NCBI GenBank assembly: GCA_035549275.1
Contig: DASZRH010000025.1
Span: 1 to 11,159 of the forward strand
Source: 2-01-FULL-49-17 sp035549275
GTDB lineage: Bacteria; Patescibacteriota; Minisyncoccia; 2-02-FULL-40-12; GWA2-44-9
DNA length: 11,159 nucleotides
Direction of reading: 5' to 3'
Positions 4,623-11,159 of this stretch are shown here, piece by piece. Each line of letters opens with the position of its first letter. The first letter of the stretch is position 1. Made by a program: the position numbers and the translations under genes. Under the pieces are notes generated by a model. It saw only the letters and a program-made list of their open reading frames with translations, searched no databases and had not been told where the DNA came from.

Positions 4623-5582
4623 ATGGGTGAACAATATCTCGGACCAGATACCGATCAAGAATACATCAAGACACACCTTGCGGCTATTAGGAAACTTGAT
4701 CCGATTGAGATTACAACACTTCCTAAGCCGTTCAATATTGCCGACACTGATCGACTTTCGACATTCATTGATGTCAAAATGTTTTGGAGTTGCGCTATTA
4801 GTGTCATTGCTCGATTGGAACAACAGTATGGGGTTAAAATTGATATAGTGCAACCAGAGAGATACTATACTGCTCTGCCGCCGGAGTCTGATGCTACGGG
4901 CGGCTTCCATGACCAGAGAAGTCTTGGGTATCAGTATTGGTATCAAGCTTCTTTCGTAGTTATGCTTGGTAAGATGGTGTCAAAAAAACTTCGTACTGTT
5001 GAGTTGCTTAGGGATTTTGTTCACGATTGCCTGCATCACTCGACATTCAGATCATTTAGAAGAGCAGCAAGGATACCAGCGAAATCGCCAAGTGAAGCAA
5101 AACATCGAGTTCCTGAAGTGTATAGAGAGCAATATGGAATAAACTTTAGAAATGAAGATGGACTTTCATATTCATCACCCGAACTTACAAAGCGTTCACC
5201 GGAATCCATTAATCTAAATCTTTTGATGGATGGTGTGGTTGTCTTGGTGACAGCGTGGGCGCTCCAGGCCGAAGTTGGCAATATCGAATGTGTGAGCACA
5301 CTTGAAACGGAGCTCAAGAAAGAAATCTTTATTGAGTCATTCGAGGGGGTGTCCCTAAGACATGCCCGGAGTTTTCATGACTCAGTAACTGTGCCGAGCA
5401 AATTGTTTATAGAAAACTGGGGCGGCAATTATTTTACTACCCTTGTCCTTCAATCAATGATAAGTGGCGACCTTATCCGCCTTAAACAATTTTTTGAGGA
5501 ACGGACAGGGATAGAGAATGCATGGGAAAAGCTTTTTAAACGTCCTGAGTTCTCATTTAGTACAGAAAAGCCGATTTGTTAA
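4623..5582 (+). CDS. Unrecognised 319-aa soluble protein with an HDCLHH motif
   Basis: I do not recognise a family. The protein has no signal peptide and no clear transmembrane helix, so it is probably cytoplasmic. The most striking element is the segment LLRDFVHDCLHHSTFRSFRR (128-147), with His134, Asp135, His138 and His139. HDxxHH resembles a metal-binding zincin-like helix in which Asp replaces the usual Glu, but this is only a resemblance. The region 150-195 is rich in charged and polar residues with several Pro and Ser. A hydrophobic helix (200-217, LLMDGVVVLVTAWALQAE) follows, with further acidic and His residues (His247, His252) later. It has a strong Shine-Dalgarno site and follows the Nudix gene by 13 nt, which suggests joint expression. 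Base use is AT-richer than in the genes on either arm, so the pair may be a later acquisition. It ends at a strong terminator. Confidence 0.8.
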   Translation: MGEQYLGPDTDQEYIKTHLAAIRKLDPIEITTLPKPFNIADTDRLSTFIDVKMFWSCAISVIARLEQQYGVKIDIVQPERYYTALPPESDATGGFHDQRSLGYQYWYQASFVVMLGKMVSKKLRTVELLRDFVHDCLHHSTFRSFRRAARIPAKSPSEAKHRVPEVYREQYGINFRNEDGLSYSSPELTKRSPESINLNLLMDGVVVLVTAWALQAEVGNIECVSTLETELKKEIFIESFEGVSLRHARSFHDSVTVPSKLFIENWGGNYFTTLVLQSMISGDLIRLKQFFEERTGIENAWEKLFKRPEFSFSTEKPIC

Positions 5583-5622
5583 AGACTTGGATATTGAGGA
5601 TATCCAAGTCTTTTCTTTTTGT
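5581..5622 (+). terminator. Intrinsic terminator at the convergent junction
   Basis: A perfect 14-bp stem pairs 5581-5594 with 5600-5613 (AAAGACTTGGATAT and its complement), with a 5-nt loop TGAGG. A T-rich run follows (TTTTCTTTTTG). The hairpin begins within the stop codon of the 319-aa protein. On the minus strand the same stem lies after the VanW gene, but only a short T run follows there, so termination in that direction is likely weaker. Confidence 0.93.
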
Positions 5623-5639
5623 TAAAATTCAGATTCTGT

Positions 5640-6812
5640 TTATTCGTACGGATTTTTCTCGAGCGGATAGGCGTTGGGAGACTTATAGTTTGAGTTGAAT
5701 ATTCGGGAGACCGAGGTGCCGTCGCTGTAGGCGATGGTGCGGGTGAAGGAGGCCTTCATCGAACCGTCGGGCTGGATGTCATACTGGTATGGCCCATCAA
5801 CGGCAACTTTTCGGCCGTCGCTGGTACCGTAGAGATCAAAATATATCTTGGTTCCCGAAATGTGGGTCTGAATCAGAATGTTGCCGGGCGTATCGTTGGT
5901 GAATTTCAGGTCGCTGACCCCGGGATAGATGGTGGCGTCGAATCCTTGGGGGTTGTAGTAGGCGACAGGGAAGGAATGATTGCGGCGTTCGTTGATCGGC
6001 AGGCCGGCATAGATCGCGGCCCGAAACAGTGTTGTGGAGACCTGGCAGATTCCGCCGCCATATTCGTATTCAAGCTTGTTATCCTTGATGACTTTTTCTG
6101 GCGCATAGCCATTGTCGGCGTCTACGGGCCCCAGAATGTCGTTAAAAGAAAAGGTTTCGCCGGGTTTGATGATATGGCCGTTGTAGCGCTGGGAAGAGAC
6201 TTTGATGTTTTGGACGCGGGAGGCGCTGGAGCCGGCAAAATTTGATTCTCCTGTGGCCAAGTGATCGGTGATGCCAAGCTGGGCAATGGTTTGCTCGGTG
6301 ATGACGGGATTGACCGGCTGAACGACGAGCGTCACCTTGCTTGCGTTCGCGTAGAGGGCTCGACGGATGGCGTCGCTGCTGGCCGAAACGTCGAGCGTGC
6401 GGCCCAAGCGCGCAGGGGAAATGATGGTTACCTTGCTGCCGTCGAACGTAAAGCGGGCGTCCACGGGATCCCGGTCGACCTTGTCGGCCAGAGTTGCAAC
6501 ATAGGTCTCGAGCCGATCGGAAATGCGCATATCGGTCTGGCCAGTATAAGTGCGGGTGTATGATTCCAGCCAGGAAGCAATTTCTGATTTCGGAATTGTA
6601 ACCGAAACGTCGTCAACCGCCGCTTGGAGATCGTGAGTTGCCGCTTGCTGCAGGGTACCGGAGAAGTTGGTTACCGATGCAGTCGCAGGATGAAGTCGGG
6701 GTGCAAGCAAAAAATATCCCCATACGCCCAGGGCAAACGCCAGCGCCACGGCGGCGCCGATAAATAAAAAATGCCTGATAAAACGGCGGAATGAAGAAGA
6801 AAAAATGGCCAT
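5640..6812 (-). CDS. VanW family protein with N-terminal membrane anchor
   Basis: This 390-aa protein has a cytoplasmic basic N-terminus, one transmembrane helix (about 13-36) and a long extracytoplasmic part. Residues about 75-165 resemble the putative peptidoglycan-binding domain that often precedes VanW. Residues about 187-325 are the VanW domain, with hallmarks KPGETFSFNDILGP (216-229), YGGGICQVSTTLF (251-263) and RRNHSFPVAYY (276-286). VanW proteins accompany some vancomycin-resistance clusters, but most, like this one, are general wall-associated proteins of unknown biochemistry. Nothing here indicates drug resistance, as no vanHAX-like genes are seen. The gene follows Hsp20 by only 5 nt with no Shine-Dalgarno site, so it is probably translated by coupling. 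It ends the minus-strand run and converges on the terminator. Confidence 0.92.
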   Translation of the reverse strand: MAIFSSSFRRFIRHFLFIGAAVALAFALGVWGYFLLAPRLHPATASVTNFSGTLQQAATHDLQAAVDDVSVTIPKSEIASWLESYTRTYTGQTDMRISDRLETYVATLADKVDRDPVDARFTFDGSKVTIISPARLGRTLDVSASSDAIRRALYANASKVTLVVQPVNPVITEQTIAQLGITDHLATGESNFAGSSASRVQNIKVSSQRYNGHIIKPGETFSFNDILGPVDADNGYAPEKVIKDNKLEYEYGGGICQVSTTLFRAAIYAGLPINERRNHSFPVAYYNPQGFDATIYPGVSDLKFTNDTPGNILIQTHISGTKIYFDLYGTSDGRKVAVDGPYQYDIQPDGSMKASFTRTIAYSDGTSVSRIFNSNYKSPNAYPLEKNPYE

Positions 6813-6817
6813 GATAC

Positions 6818-7216
6818 TTACGAGGAGACCTGGATCTTTTTGCCGCGCTTGTCGAGTTTGGGCAGGCGGATGGTCAGGATACCGTTCTTGTAGGAGGCTT
6901 TGGCACTGTCGGCATCCACGTCGACGGGGAGAATAATGGCGCGGGAGAAAGAACCCCAGTACAGTTCTTGGTGATAGTAATCGCCGGAGCGGACTTTTTC
7001 CTGCTGGTGGCGCGCGCCTTTAATCGTAACCATGTCGCGGGTAACGGAAATATCAATATCGTCGCGTGAAACGCCGGCGATAGTGGATTGAATAACGATT
7101 TCGTCTTCGGTTTGAAACACGTCCACCGTCAAATGGCCTTCGCTGGGCGTCTTGGCGGGTTTGGAAACCGTCAGTTCCGCTTCGTATTCAGGTTGTTCGT
7201 GAAGTACGTCGTCCAT
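6818..7216 (-). CDS. Hsp20/alpha-crystallin family small heat shock protein
   Basis: This is an ATP-independent holdase chaperone that binds unfolding proteins and forms oligomers. The 132-aa sequence has a short acidic N-terminal arm (1-27) and an alpha-crystallin domain (about 28-118) containing the typical pattern for this fold, DGxL-like NGILTIRLPK (111-120). The C-terminal tail KKIQV carries an I-x-V oligomerisation motif (Ile128, Val130). Its length is near the lower end for bacterial Hsp20. The gene starts 1 nt after the stop of the PrsW-like protease gene and ends 5 nt before VanW, so the three are likely cotranscribed. No Shine-Dalgarno site precedes ATG 7216 and no heat-shock element was found in the 1-nt gap, so any stress control must act on an upstream promoter. 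Confidence 0.95.
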   Translation of the reverse strand: MDDVLHEQPEYEAELTVSKPAKTPSEGHLTVDVFQTEDEIVIQSTIAGVSRDDIDISVTRDMVTIKGARHQQEKVRSGDYYHQELYWGSFSRAIILPVDVDADSAKASYKNGILTIRLPKLDKRGKKIQVSS

Positions 7217-7217
7217 G

Positions 7218-7994
7218 TTATGCGCTGATTATGTCCGGTTGAGGGGCGAGCGCGGGAATTGTACCGCGCCGTCTTTCTTGTATCTTAACAAATAAAATCA
7301 TGACAAGGAATAGCATTATCAATAATACACCCAGGGCCGATAAAAGTCCCGCGAATTGATTGCCGGCCACAGACAGAAATACGTTAAATGCGAAGTGGAA
7401 TAACGTGGCAATGGCCAGGCCGATAACTACCAGACGGGTGCGGTGATGGTGATAAAACCAGGAGAGGGACAGAAAATAGCCGGTGATGGCGCAGGATAGT
7501 CCATGGAGCAGTGTCGCGCCGACCGAGCGCAGGGCCCAGATAATCAAAATAGCCGCGGTACCGTCGGGAATTGTTCGGAACAGCACAAGGATATTCTCGA
7601 TGGCGGCAAAGCCCAGGCCTGCCGCAATCATATAGATCATCGCATCAATTGGTTCATCGAATTCAGGGCTGCGCAGGGCAATAAGCCAAACGGCGAAATA
7701 TTTGAGAAATTCCTCGACAAACGCCGCCCACAAAAAGAATGCGGGGCTGCCGGCGGCAAAGCCCAGCGGCGAGCATTGGAGCGGCATGAGCTGGAATACT
7801 TCGCCGGGGAGGCATTGGCGCAAGGCCCATTGAAGCATCACGGCCGGAATCGAAACGATGATGCCCATGAGGAACGTTTTAGTGAGCAGGTAGGCGGGCT
7901 CCGGATGGCGGTCTTTGCGAAGGAACAACAAAAACCAAACAAGACTCGGAATGAGTCCTAAGGCAACAAGAGCGATAGCAATCGAGGCGGGCAT
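7218..7994 (-). CDS. PrsW family intramembrane metalloprotease
   Basis: This 258-aa polytopic membrane protein (about 7-8 helices) carries the family's conserved elements. Numbered from ATG 7994, these are EEFLK (Glu94-Glu95, Lys98), AAGLGFAAIEN (124-134) in the membrane, HGLSCAITGYF (His164) and FHFAFN (His200). The glutamates and histidines are the presumed metal ligands and catalytic residues of this CAAX/Abi-like superfamily. In Bacillus, PrsW cleaves the anti-sigma factor RsiW; no anti-sigma gene is visible here, so the substrate is unknown. A reading six codons longer from TTG 8012 is possible, but ATG 7994 is preferred because it lies 6 nt after a TATAAT. The gene abuts hsp20 by 1 nt, which ties membrane proteolysis to a chaperone in one transcript. 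Confidence 0.92.
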   Translation of the reverse strand: MPASIAIALVALGLIPSLVWFLLFLRKDRHPEPAYLLTKTFLMGIIVSIPAVMLQWALRQCLPGEVFQLMPLQCSPLGFAAGSPAFFLWAAFVEEFLKYFAVWLIALRSPEFDEPIDAMIYMIAAGLGFAAIENILVLFRTIPDGTAAILIIWALRSVGATLLHGLSCAITGYFLSLSWFYHHHRTRLVVIGLAIATLFHFAFNVFLSVAGNQFAGLLSALGVLLIMLFLVMILFVKIQERRRGTIPALAPQPDIISA

Positions 7995-8000
7995 ACGTCC

Positions 8001-8006
8001 ATTATA
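8001..8006 (-). promoter_or_regulatory. Candidate -10 element for the prsW-hsp20-vanW genes, leaderless
   Basis: A perfect TATAAT on the minus strand lies in the short gap after the valS stop. Its last base is 6 nt from ATG 7994, so the predicted +1 is the A of the start codon. No good -35 box is seen 17 nt upstream (TACCGA at best). The same arrangement occurs before valS. Confidence 0.45.
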
Positions 8007-8033
8007 CGCCAAGACGCCGCGAGTCGGTAGGTA

Positions 8034-10160
8034 TTACTGCGGCCAAGTTTCGATCATGAGGAGCCGTTTGTCAGGCAACGGCAATTTGGACCAGAGTTCT
8101 TCGGTTACGAACGGCATAAACGGATGCAGGAGCTTGATTGAATTCGAAAGAATCTCAACCAGCGTCCGCTGCGCGGACGCTTTGACCGTAGAATCTTCGC
8201 TGGCCAGCCGGGCTTTGGAATCCTCAAGGATCTTGTCGGCGAACGTGTGCCAGACGTAGTGATATATTTTCTCAGCGGCCATATAGAAGCGGAATTGCTC
8301 CATGTCGATGGTGATATCGGCGGCGAGCGCGGTCAAATCGTCGAGTAATTTCCGGTCGTCGGACGTAGGGGTGGCGTTCAGAAAATCGGAAGAATCAGGA
8401 ATACTCATCAATACAAAGCGGGCGATATTCCACAACTTGTTGGCGAAATTCTTGTAGCCCTTGATCTTGTCTTCGGAAAGAGTCGTATCCATGCCCGGCG
8501 TATTGCCGACGATTAGGCCCATACGCAGTGCATCGGTTCCGAATTTTTCGATCAAATCGAGGGGATTCACGACATTGCCTTTCGATTTGGACATTTTTTT
8601 GCCTTGGGCGTCGTTCACTAGGCCATGCAGGTAGACGGTCTGGAATGGCTCTGCGCCGGTTCGGTAGAGACCGAACATGATCATGCGCGGAACCCATTTG
8701 AAAATAAGGTCACGGCCGGTTTCCATAACCGTGGTCGGGTAGCAGGTTTTGAAGTCCGGGCTTTCAGGATAGCCAAGAACGAGATACGGCCATTGGCCGG
8801 ACGAAAACCAGGTATCAAAAGTATCGGTGTCCTGCTGGAGAGGGCTGTTGCAGCGCGGGCAGGTATGCGCTGTGTTCTCAAGATCCGGCGCACCGTAATT
8901 GCAGGAAGTGCATACCTTGGCGGGAATCGGGATGCCCCAGACGATTTGTCGTGAAATATTCCAATCGATGGGATGCTCCATCCAGTAGGTAAATACGCGC
9001 TCAAAATGCTCGCTGACAAAAGAAACCTTCTTGTCTTTGACGGCCTGCAAGGCCTGGTCTGCAAGGGACTTCATTTTAACAAACCATTGTACGAGAATCC
9101 GCGGTTCAATGACTGTGCCGCACTTGTAGCAGGTCGGAACGGCATGCTTGTAAGGTTCTGTCTTTTGGATGAGGCCGAGATTTTGCAAATCTTCCGCTAC
9201 CTGCTTGCGGGCCTCGGCGATTTTTAACCCCGCATATTTAGCGGTTTCCGCAGTAAGTTTGCCGAATTGGTCAATCACGGGTCTGATCGGCAAATTATGC
9301 CGAAGAGCCAATGCAAAGTCATTGGCATCATGAGCAGGAGTGATCTTGAGTGCGCCGGTGCCGAATTCTTTTTCGACCGATTCATCCGCAATCACCGGCA
9401 GTTTCATTGGTCCGATGGGTGTCTGAACTTCGATCGTCTGGCCGACGTATTGCCGGTAGCGCTCATCTTTCGGGTTAACGGCGACGGCAACATCGCCGAA
9501 CATCGTTTCCGGGCGCACCGTGGCTACGGTGAGCGGGCCGTATTTCAGGTAGTAGAGCGTGTCTTCTTTTTCAATATCTTCGGTCTCCACGTTCGAAAGA
9601 GAGGTTTGATGCTTGGTGCACCAGTTGACCATGCCCGGCCCGCGATAGATTAAGCCGTCGTCGAACATTTTTTTGAATGTTTCTTGGGTTTGTCGGACAA
9701 TATCCTGATCAAGGGTGAATTTTTCGCGGGACCAATCGCAGGAAGAGCCCATACGGCGGACTTCGTTTTCCATGTGCTTTTTGTTTTCCAGCGTGAATGT
9801 CAAAATCTCGTCGTATAATTGCCGGCGATCCATCTTGAAGCGGGAGCGCCCTTCTTTTTCGAGCTTCTTTTCATAGACTACCTGGGTTTCAAACCCGGCG
9901 TGGTCAGCGCCAGGAACCCAAAGCGTCTTGAATCCTTGCATGCGCTTGAAGCGGATCATGATATCTTCGAGCGTCATAGTCAGTGCGTGGCCGGCGTGCA
10001 AATGGCCGTTCGCATTTGGTGGCGGCATGATGATTGTGTACGGTTTTTGATGGCGTTCCGGCAGGTTGTTGGGATTAAAAAAACCGCTCTCCTCCCAGAG
10101 CTGGTAAATTTTTGATTCGGTTTCTCCGGGATTGTAGTTCTTCTCCAATTCAATCGGCAT
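8034..10160 (-). CDS. valS: Valine--tRNA ligase (short form)
   Basis: This enzyme charges tRNA-Val with valine and is a class I synthetase with an editing domain. From ATG 10160 the protein has 708 aa. The HIGH motif is HLHAGH (53-58) and KMSKS lies at 522-526. The CP1 editing insertion spans about 200-335, with GTGALKITPAHDANDF (267-282) typical of ValRS. Cys pairs at 344/347, 417/420 and 434/437 look like zinc-binding knuckles. The anticodon-binding helical domain runs from about 560 to 708. Typical bacterial ValRS is about 880 aa. This one stops just after the TEELW-x-LP region, so the C-terminal coiled-coil arm that contacts the tRNA elbow is absent. In-frame TTG 10196 would add 12 residues and overlap tsaD; ATG 10160 is favoured by a promoter placed to start there. 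Confidence 0.97.
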   Translation of the reverse strand: MPIELEKNYNPGETESKIYQLWEESGFFNPNNLPERHQKPYTIIMPPPNANGHLHAGHALTMTLEDIMIRFKRMQGFKTLWVPGADHAGFETQVVYEKKLEKEGRSRFKMDRRQLYDEILTFTLENKKHMENEVRRMGSSCDWSREKFTLDQDIVRQTQETFKKMFDDGLIYRGPGMVNWCTKHQTSLSNVETEDIEKEDTLYYLKYGPLTVATVRPETMFGDVAVAVNPKDERYRQYVGQTIEVQTPIGPMKLPVIADESVEKEFGTGALKITPAHDANDFALALRHNLPIRPVIDQFGKLTAETAKYAGLKIAEARKQVAEDLQNLGLIQKTEPYKHAVPTCYKCGTVIEPRILVQWFVKMKSLADQALQAVKDKKVSFVSEHFERVFTYWMEHPIDWNISRQIVWGIPIPAKVCTSCNYGAPDLENTAHTCPRCNSPLQQDTDTFDTWFSSGQWPYLVLGYPESPDFKTCYPTTVMETGRDLIFKWVPRMIMFGLYRTGAEPFQTVYLHGLVNDAQGKKMSKSKGNVVNPLDLIEKFGTDALRMGLIVGNTPGMDTTLSEDKIKGYKNFANKLWNIARFVLMSIPDSSDFLNATPTSDDRKLLDDLTALAADITIDMEQFRFYMAAEKIYHYVWHTFADKILEDSKARLASEDSTVKASAQRTLVEILSNSIKLLHPFMPFVTEELWSKLPLPDKRLLMIETWPQ

Positions 10161-10166
10161 AGTCAG

Positions 10167-10196
10167 AGTATAGCGTTTTTTGGGCCTAAAAGCCAA
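10167..10196 (-). promoter_or_regulatory. Candidate leaderless promoter of valS inside the end of tsaD
   Basis: On the minus strand, TTGGCT (10191-10196) is followed after 18 nt by TATACT (10167-10172, 5 of 6 to TATAAT). Six nt later comes ATG 10160, so the predicted +1 is the first base of the start codon. The -35 box lies in the last codons of tsaD. No Shine-Dalgarno sequence precedes the ATG. valS can therefore be expressed independently of tsaD. Confidence 0.5.
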
Positions 10197-11159
10197 GATT
10201 TGCGTTCATATCAAGGGCTTGCCAGTCAGTTGATGTAGTGCCGTGAGCGTATTCGATGTAGCCGGCCAGTGCAATCATGGCCGCGTTGTCGGTGGTATAG
10301 GCCAGCGGCGGCTGATGGCAGGGTAGGCCGGCGCGGCTCGCCGCGCCGGCCAATTCCTGACGCAGCAACGGATTTGCCGAAACGCCGCCCGACAGCAAAA
10401 TCGTGGCGACGCGGTGTTGTTCAGCCGCTCGGATTGTTTTCTTGATCAGCACTTCAATCGCCGCGTTCTGAAATGAAGCGGCAATGTCTTTTTTGGCCTG
10501 GTCATCGATTTCAACGCCTTGTTCTTTCAGGTCGCGCAGGAGATACAACACCGCAGTCTTGAGGCCCGAATAGCTGAAATTAAAATCCTTGCTGGCCAAC
10601 ATCGGACGGGGCAGAGGAAACCGATCAGGGTTACCCTCAACAGCCACTTTTGAAATAGCCGGTCCGCCGGGATAGCCGAGGCCTAAGAGCCGGGCGACTT
10701 TGTCGAATGCCTCGCCGGCGGCATCATCCATCGTTTCACCGATCAGTTCGAAGTCGTTCAGGCCGCGCATCAGCACCAATTCGGTGTGGCCGCCCGAAAC
10801 AATGAGGTTCAGGGCGGGGAGCGTAATCGGCGCGCCGCCCAGCCAGGAGCTGAAAATATGGCCTTTCATGTGGCTGGTACCGATCAATGGCTTGCCGTAT
10901 TTCCAGGCAAGCGTTTTGGCAAAGGCAATTCCAACGAGCAGAGCGGGGCCGAGGCCCGGTCCGTGAGTAACGGCAATCAGGTCAATGTCTTTTTTGATAT
11001 CGGTAATGCCGGCTGCGGCAAGCGCGGACTCAAGTACGTGGCTGATATTTTTGGCATGCTCGCGGGCCGCCAGCGAGGGTACGACGCCACCGTAGGGAGC
11101 GTGGAGATGAATCTGGGAGGAGACGATATTGGATTGAACCGAAACGTGCTCGAGATCTT
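10186..11159 (-). CDS. tsaD: tRNA N6-threonylcarbamoyladenosine transferase TsaD, 5' end beyond window
   Basis: TsaD transfers the threonylcarbamoyl group to A37 of tRNAs reading ANN codons, giving t6A, working with TsaB and TsaE in most bacteria. The reading frame is open to the window edge and gives 323 residues; about 20 N-terminal residues are missing, judged from the usual length near 340. Hallmarks in order are SNIVSSQ and GGVVPSLAAREH, the block DLIAVTHGPGLGPALLVG, and SHMKGH with the two metal-binding histidines. SGGHTEL, the ETMDDAAGEAFDKVARLLGL block, FSYSGLKTAV and LLSGGVSANPLLR follow, with TDNAAMIALAGY near the end. A reading that starts at 10887 (a TTG) would cut off the metal site region and is an artefact of an internal codon. 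The stop TAG lies at 10186-10188, 25 nt before the valS start. Confidence 0.96.
   Translation of the reverse strand, partial: DLEHVSVQSNIVSSQIHLHAPYGGVVPSLAAREHAKNISHVLESALAAAGITDIKKDIDLIAVTHGPGLGPALLVGIAFAKTLAWKYGKPLIGTSHMKGHIFSSWLGGAPITLPALNLIVSGGHTELVLMRGLNDFELIGETMDDAAGEAFDKVARLLGLGYPGGPAISKVAVEGNPDRFPLPRPMLASKDFNFSYSGLKTAVLYLLRDLKEQGVEIDDQAKKDIAASFQNAAIEVLIKKTIRAAEQHRVATILLSGGVSANPLLRQELAGAASRAGLPCHQPPLAYTTDNAAMIALAGYIEYAHGTTSTDWQALDMNANLGF

Noticed and set aside
5640..6812. VanW gene as a vancomycin-resistance determinant
   Set aside because: VanW domains are widespread in wall-associated proteins, and no vanH/vanA/vanX/vanS/vanR-like genes are near.
10161..10196. valS starting at TTG 10196
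   Set aside because: It would overlap the tsaD end, and a promoter-like pair lies between that TTG and ATG 10160, the start that fits the conserved MPIELEKNYNP beginning.
10186..10887. TsaD as a 233-aa protein starting at 10887
   Set aside because: That start is a TTG inside the gene (in ...KPLIGTSHM). The same frame continues to the window edge with clear TsaD blocks, so the gene is simply cut by the window.
1..11159. CRISPR arrays, insertion sequences, transposases or long direct repeats
   Set aside because: Reading through both strands showed no regularly spaced repeats, no transposase-like protein and no terminal inverted repeats beyond the hairpins listed.

Overview
The window looks like chromosomal DNA of a Candidate Phyla Radiation (Patescibacteria) bacterium. 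The evidence is the overall style: compact genes, tandem small two-helix VirB2/pilin-like proteins, a valyl-tRNA synthetase that ends early, a VanW-type wall protein and a PrsW-type protease, with several starts lacking any Shine-Dalgarno sequence. TGA is used as a stop (end of the Nudix gene), which argues against the recoded Gracilibacteria/Absconditabacteria group. The lineage is an inference from gene content; no marker for precise placement is present.

Left arm, plus strand (1-3933). The proline-rich end of an unidentified protein runs by a TAATG stop/start overlap into a 644-codon modular protein (signal peptide, extracytoplasmic domain, two-helix VirB2-like core, cysteine-rich tail). 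Three small two-helix pilin-like proteins follow, then a strong hairpin region, then a membrane-anchored SAM methyltransferase resembling the FAM173/ATP synthase c-subunit lysine methyltransferase family. Together these look like a cell-surface or secretion pilin locus, possibly with its own modifying enzyme.

Middle (3938-5622). A class II tRNA-Leu(UAG) is followed by an AT-richer pair, a Nudix hydrolase and an unrecognised 319-aa soluble protein with an HDCLHH motif. The pair ends at a near-perfect intrinsic terminator.

Right arm, minus strand (11159 down to 5640). The order of transcription is tsaD (N-terminus off the edge), valS, a PrsW-family protease, an Hsp20 chaperone and a VanW-family protein. 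The first two serve tRNA function (t6A modification and Val-tRNA charging); the last three are tightly packed and fit envelope maintenance or stress. The two arms converge on the terminator at 5581-5622.

Two minus-strand genes (valS, prsW) have a -10-like hexamer ending exactly 6 nt before the ATG, and two plus-strand genes (the large pilin and the Nudix gene) have one 7 nt before an ATG, consistent with leaderless transcripts. Strong Shine-Dalgarno sequences are seen before only two genes (2980 and 4623).

Stretches without genes are all short. The longest, 3304-3375 and 4022-4096, hold the hairpin region and the Nudix promoter respectively.
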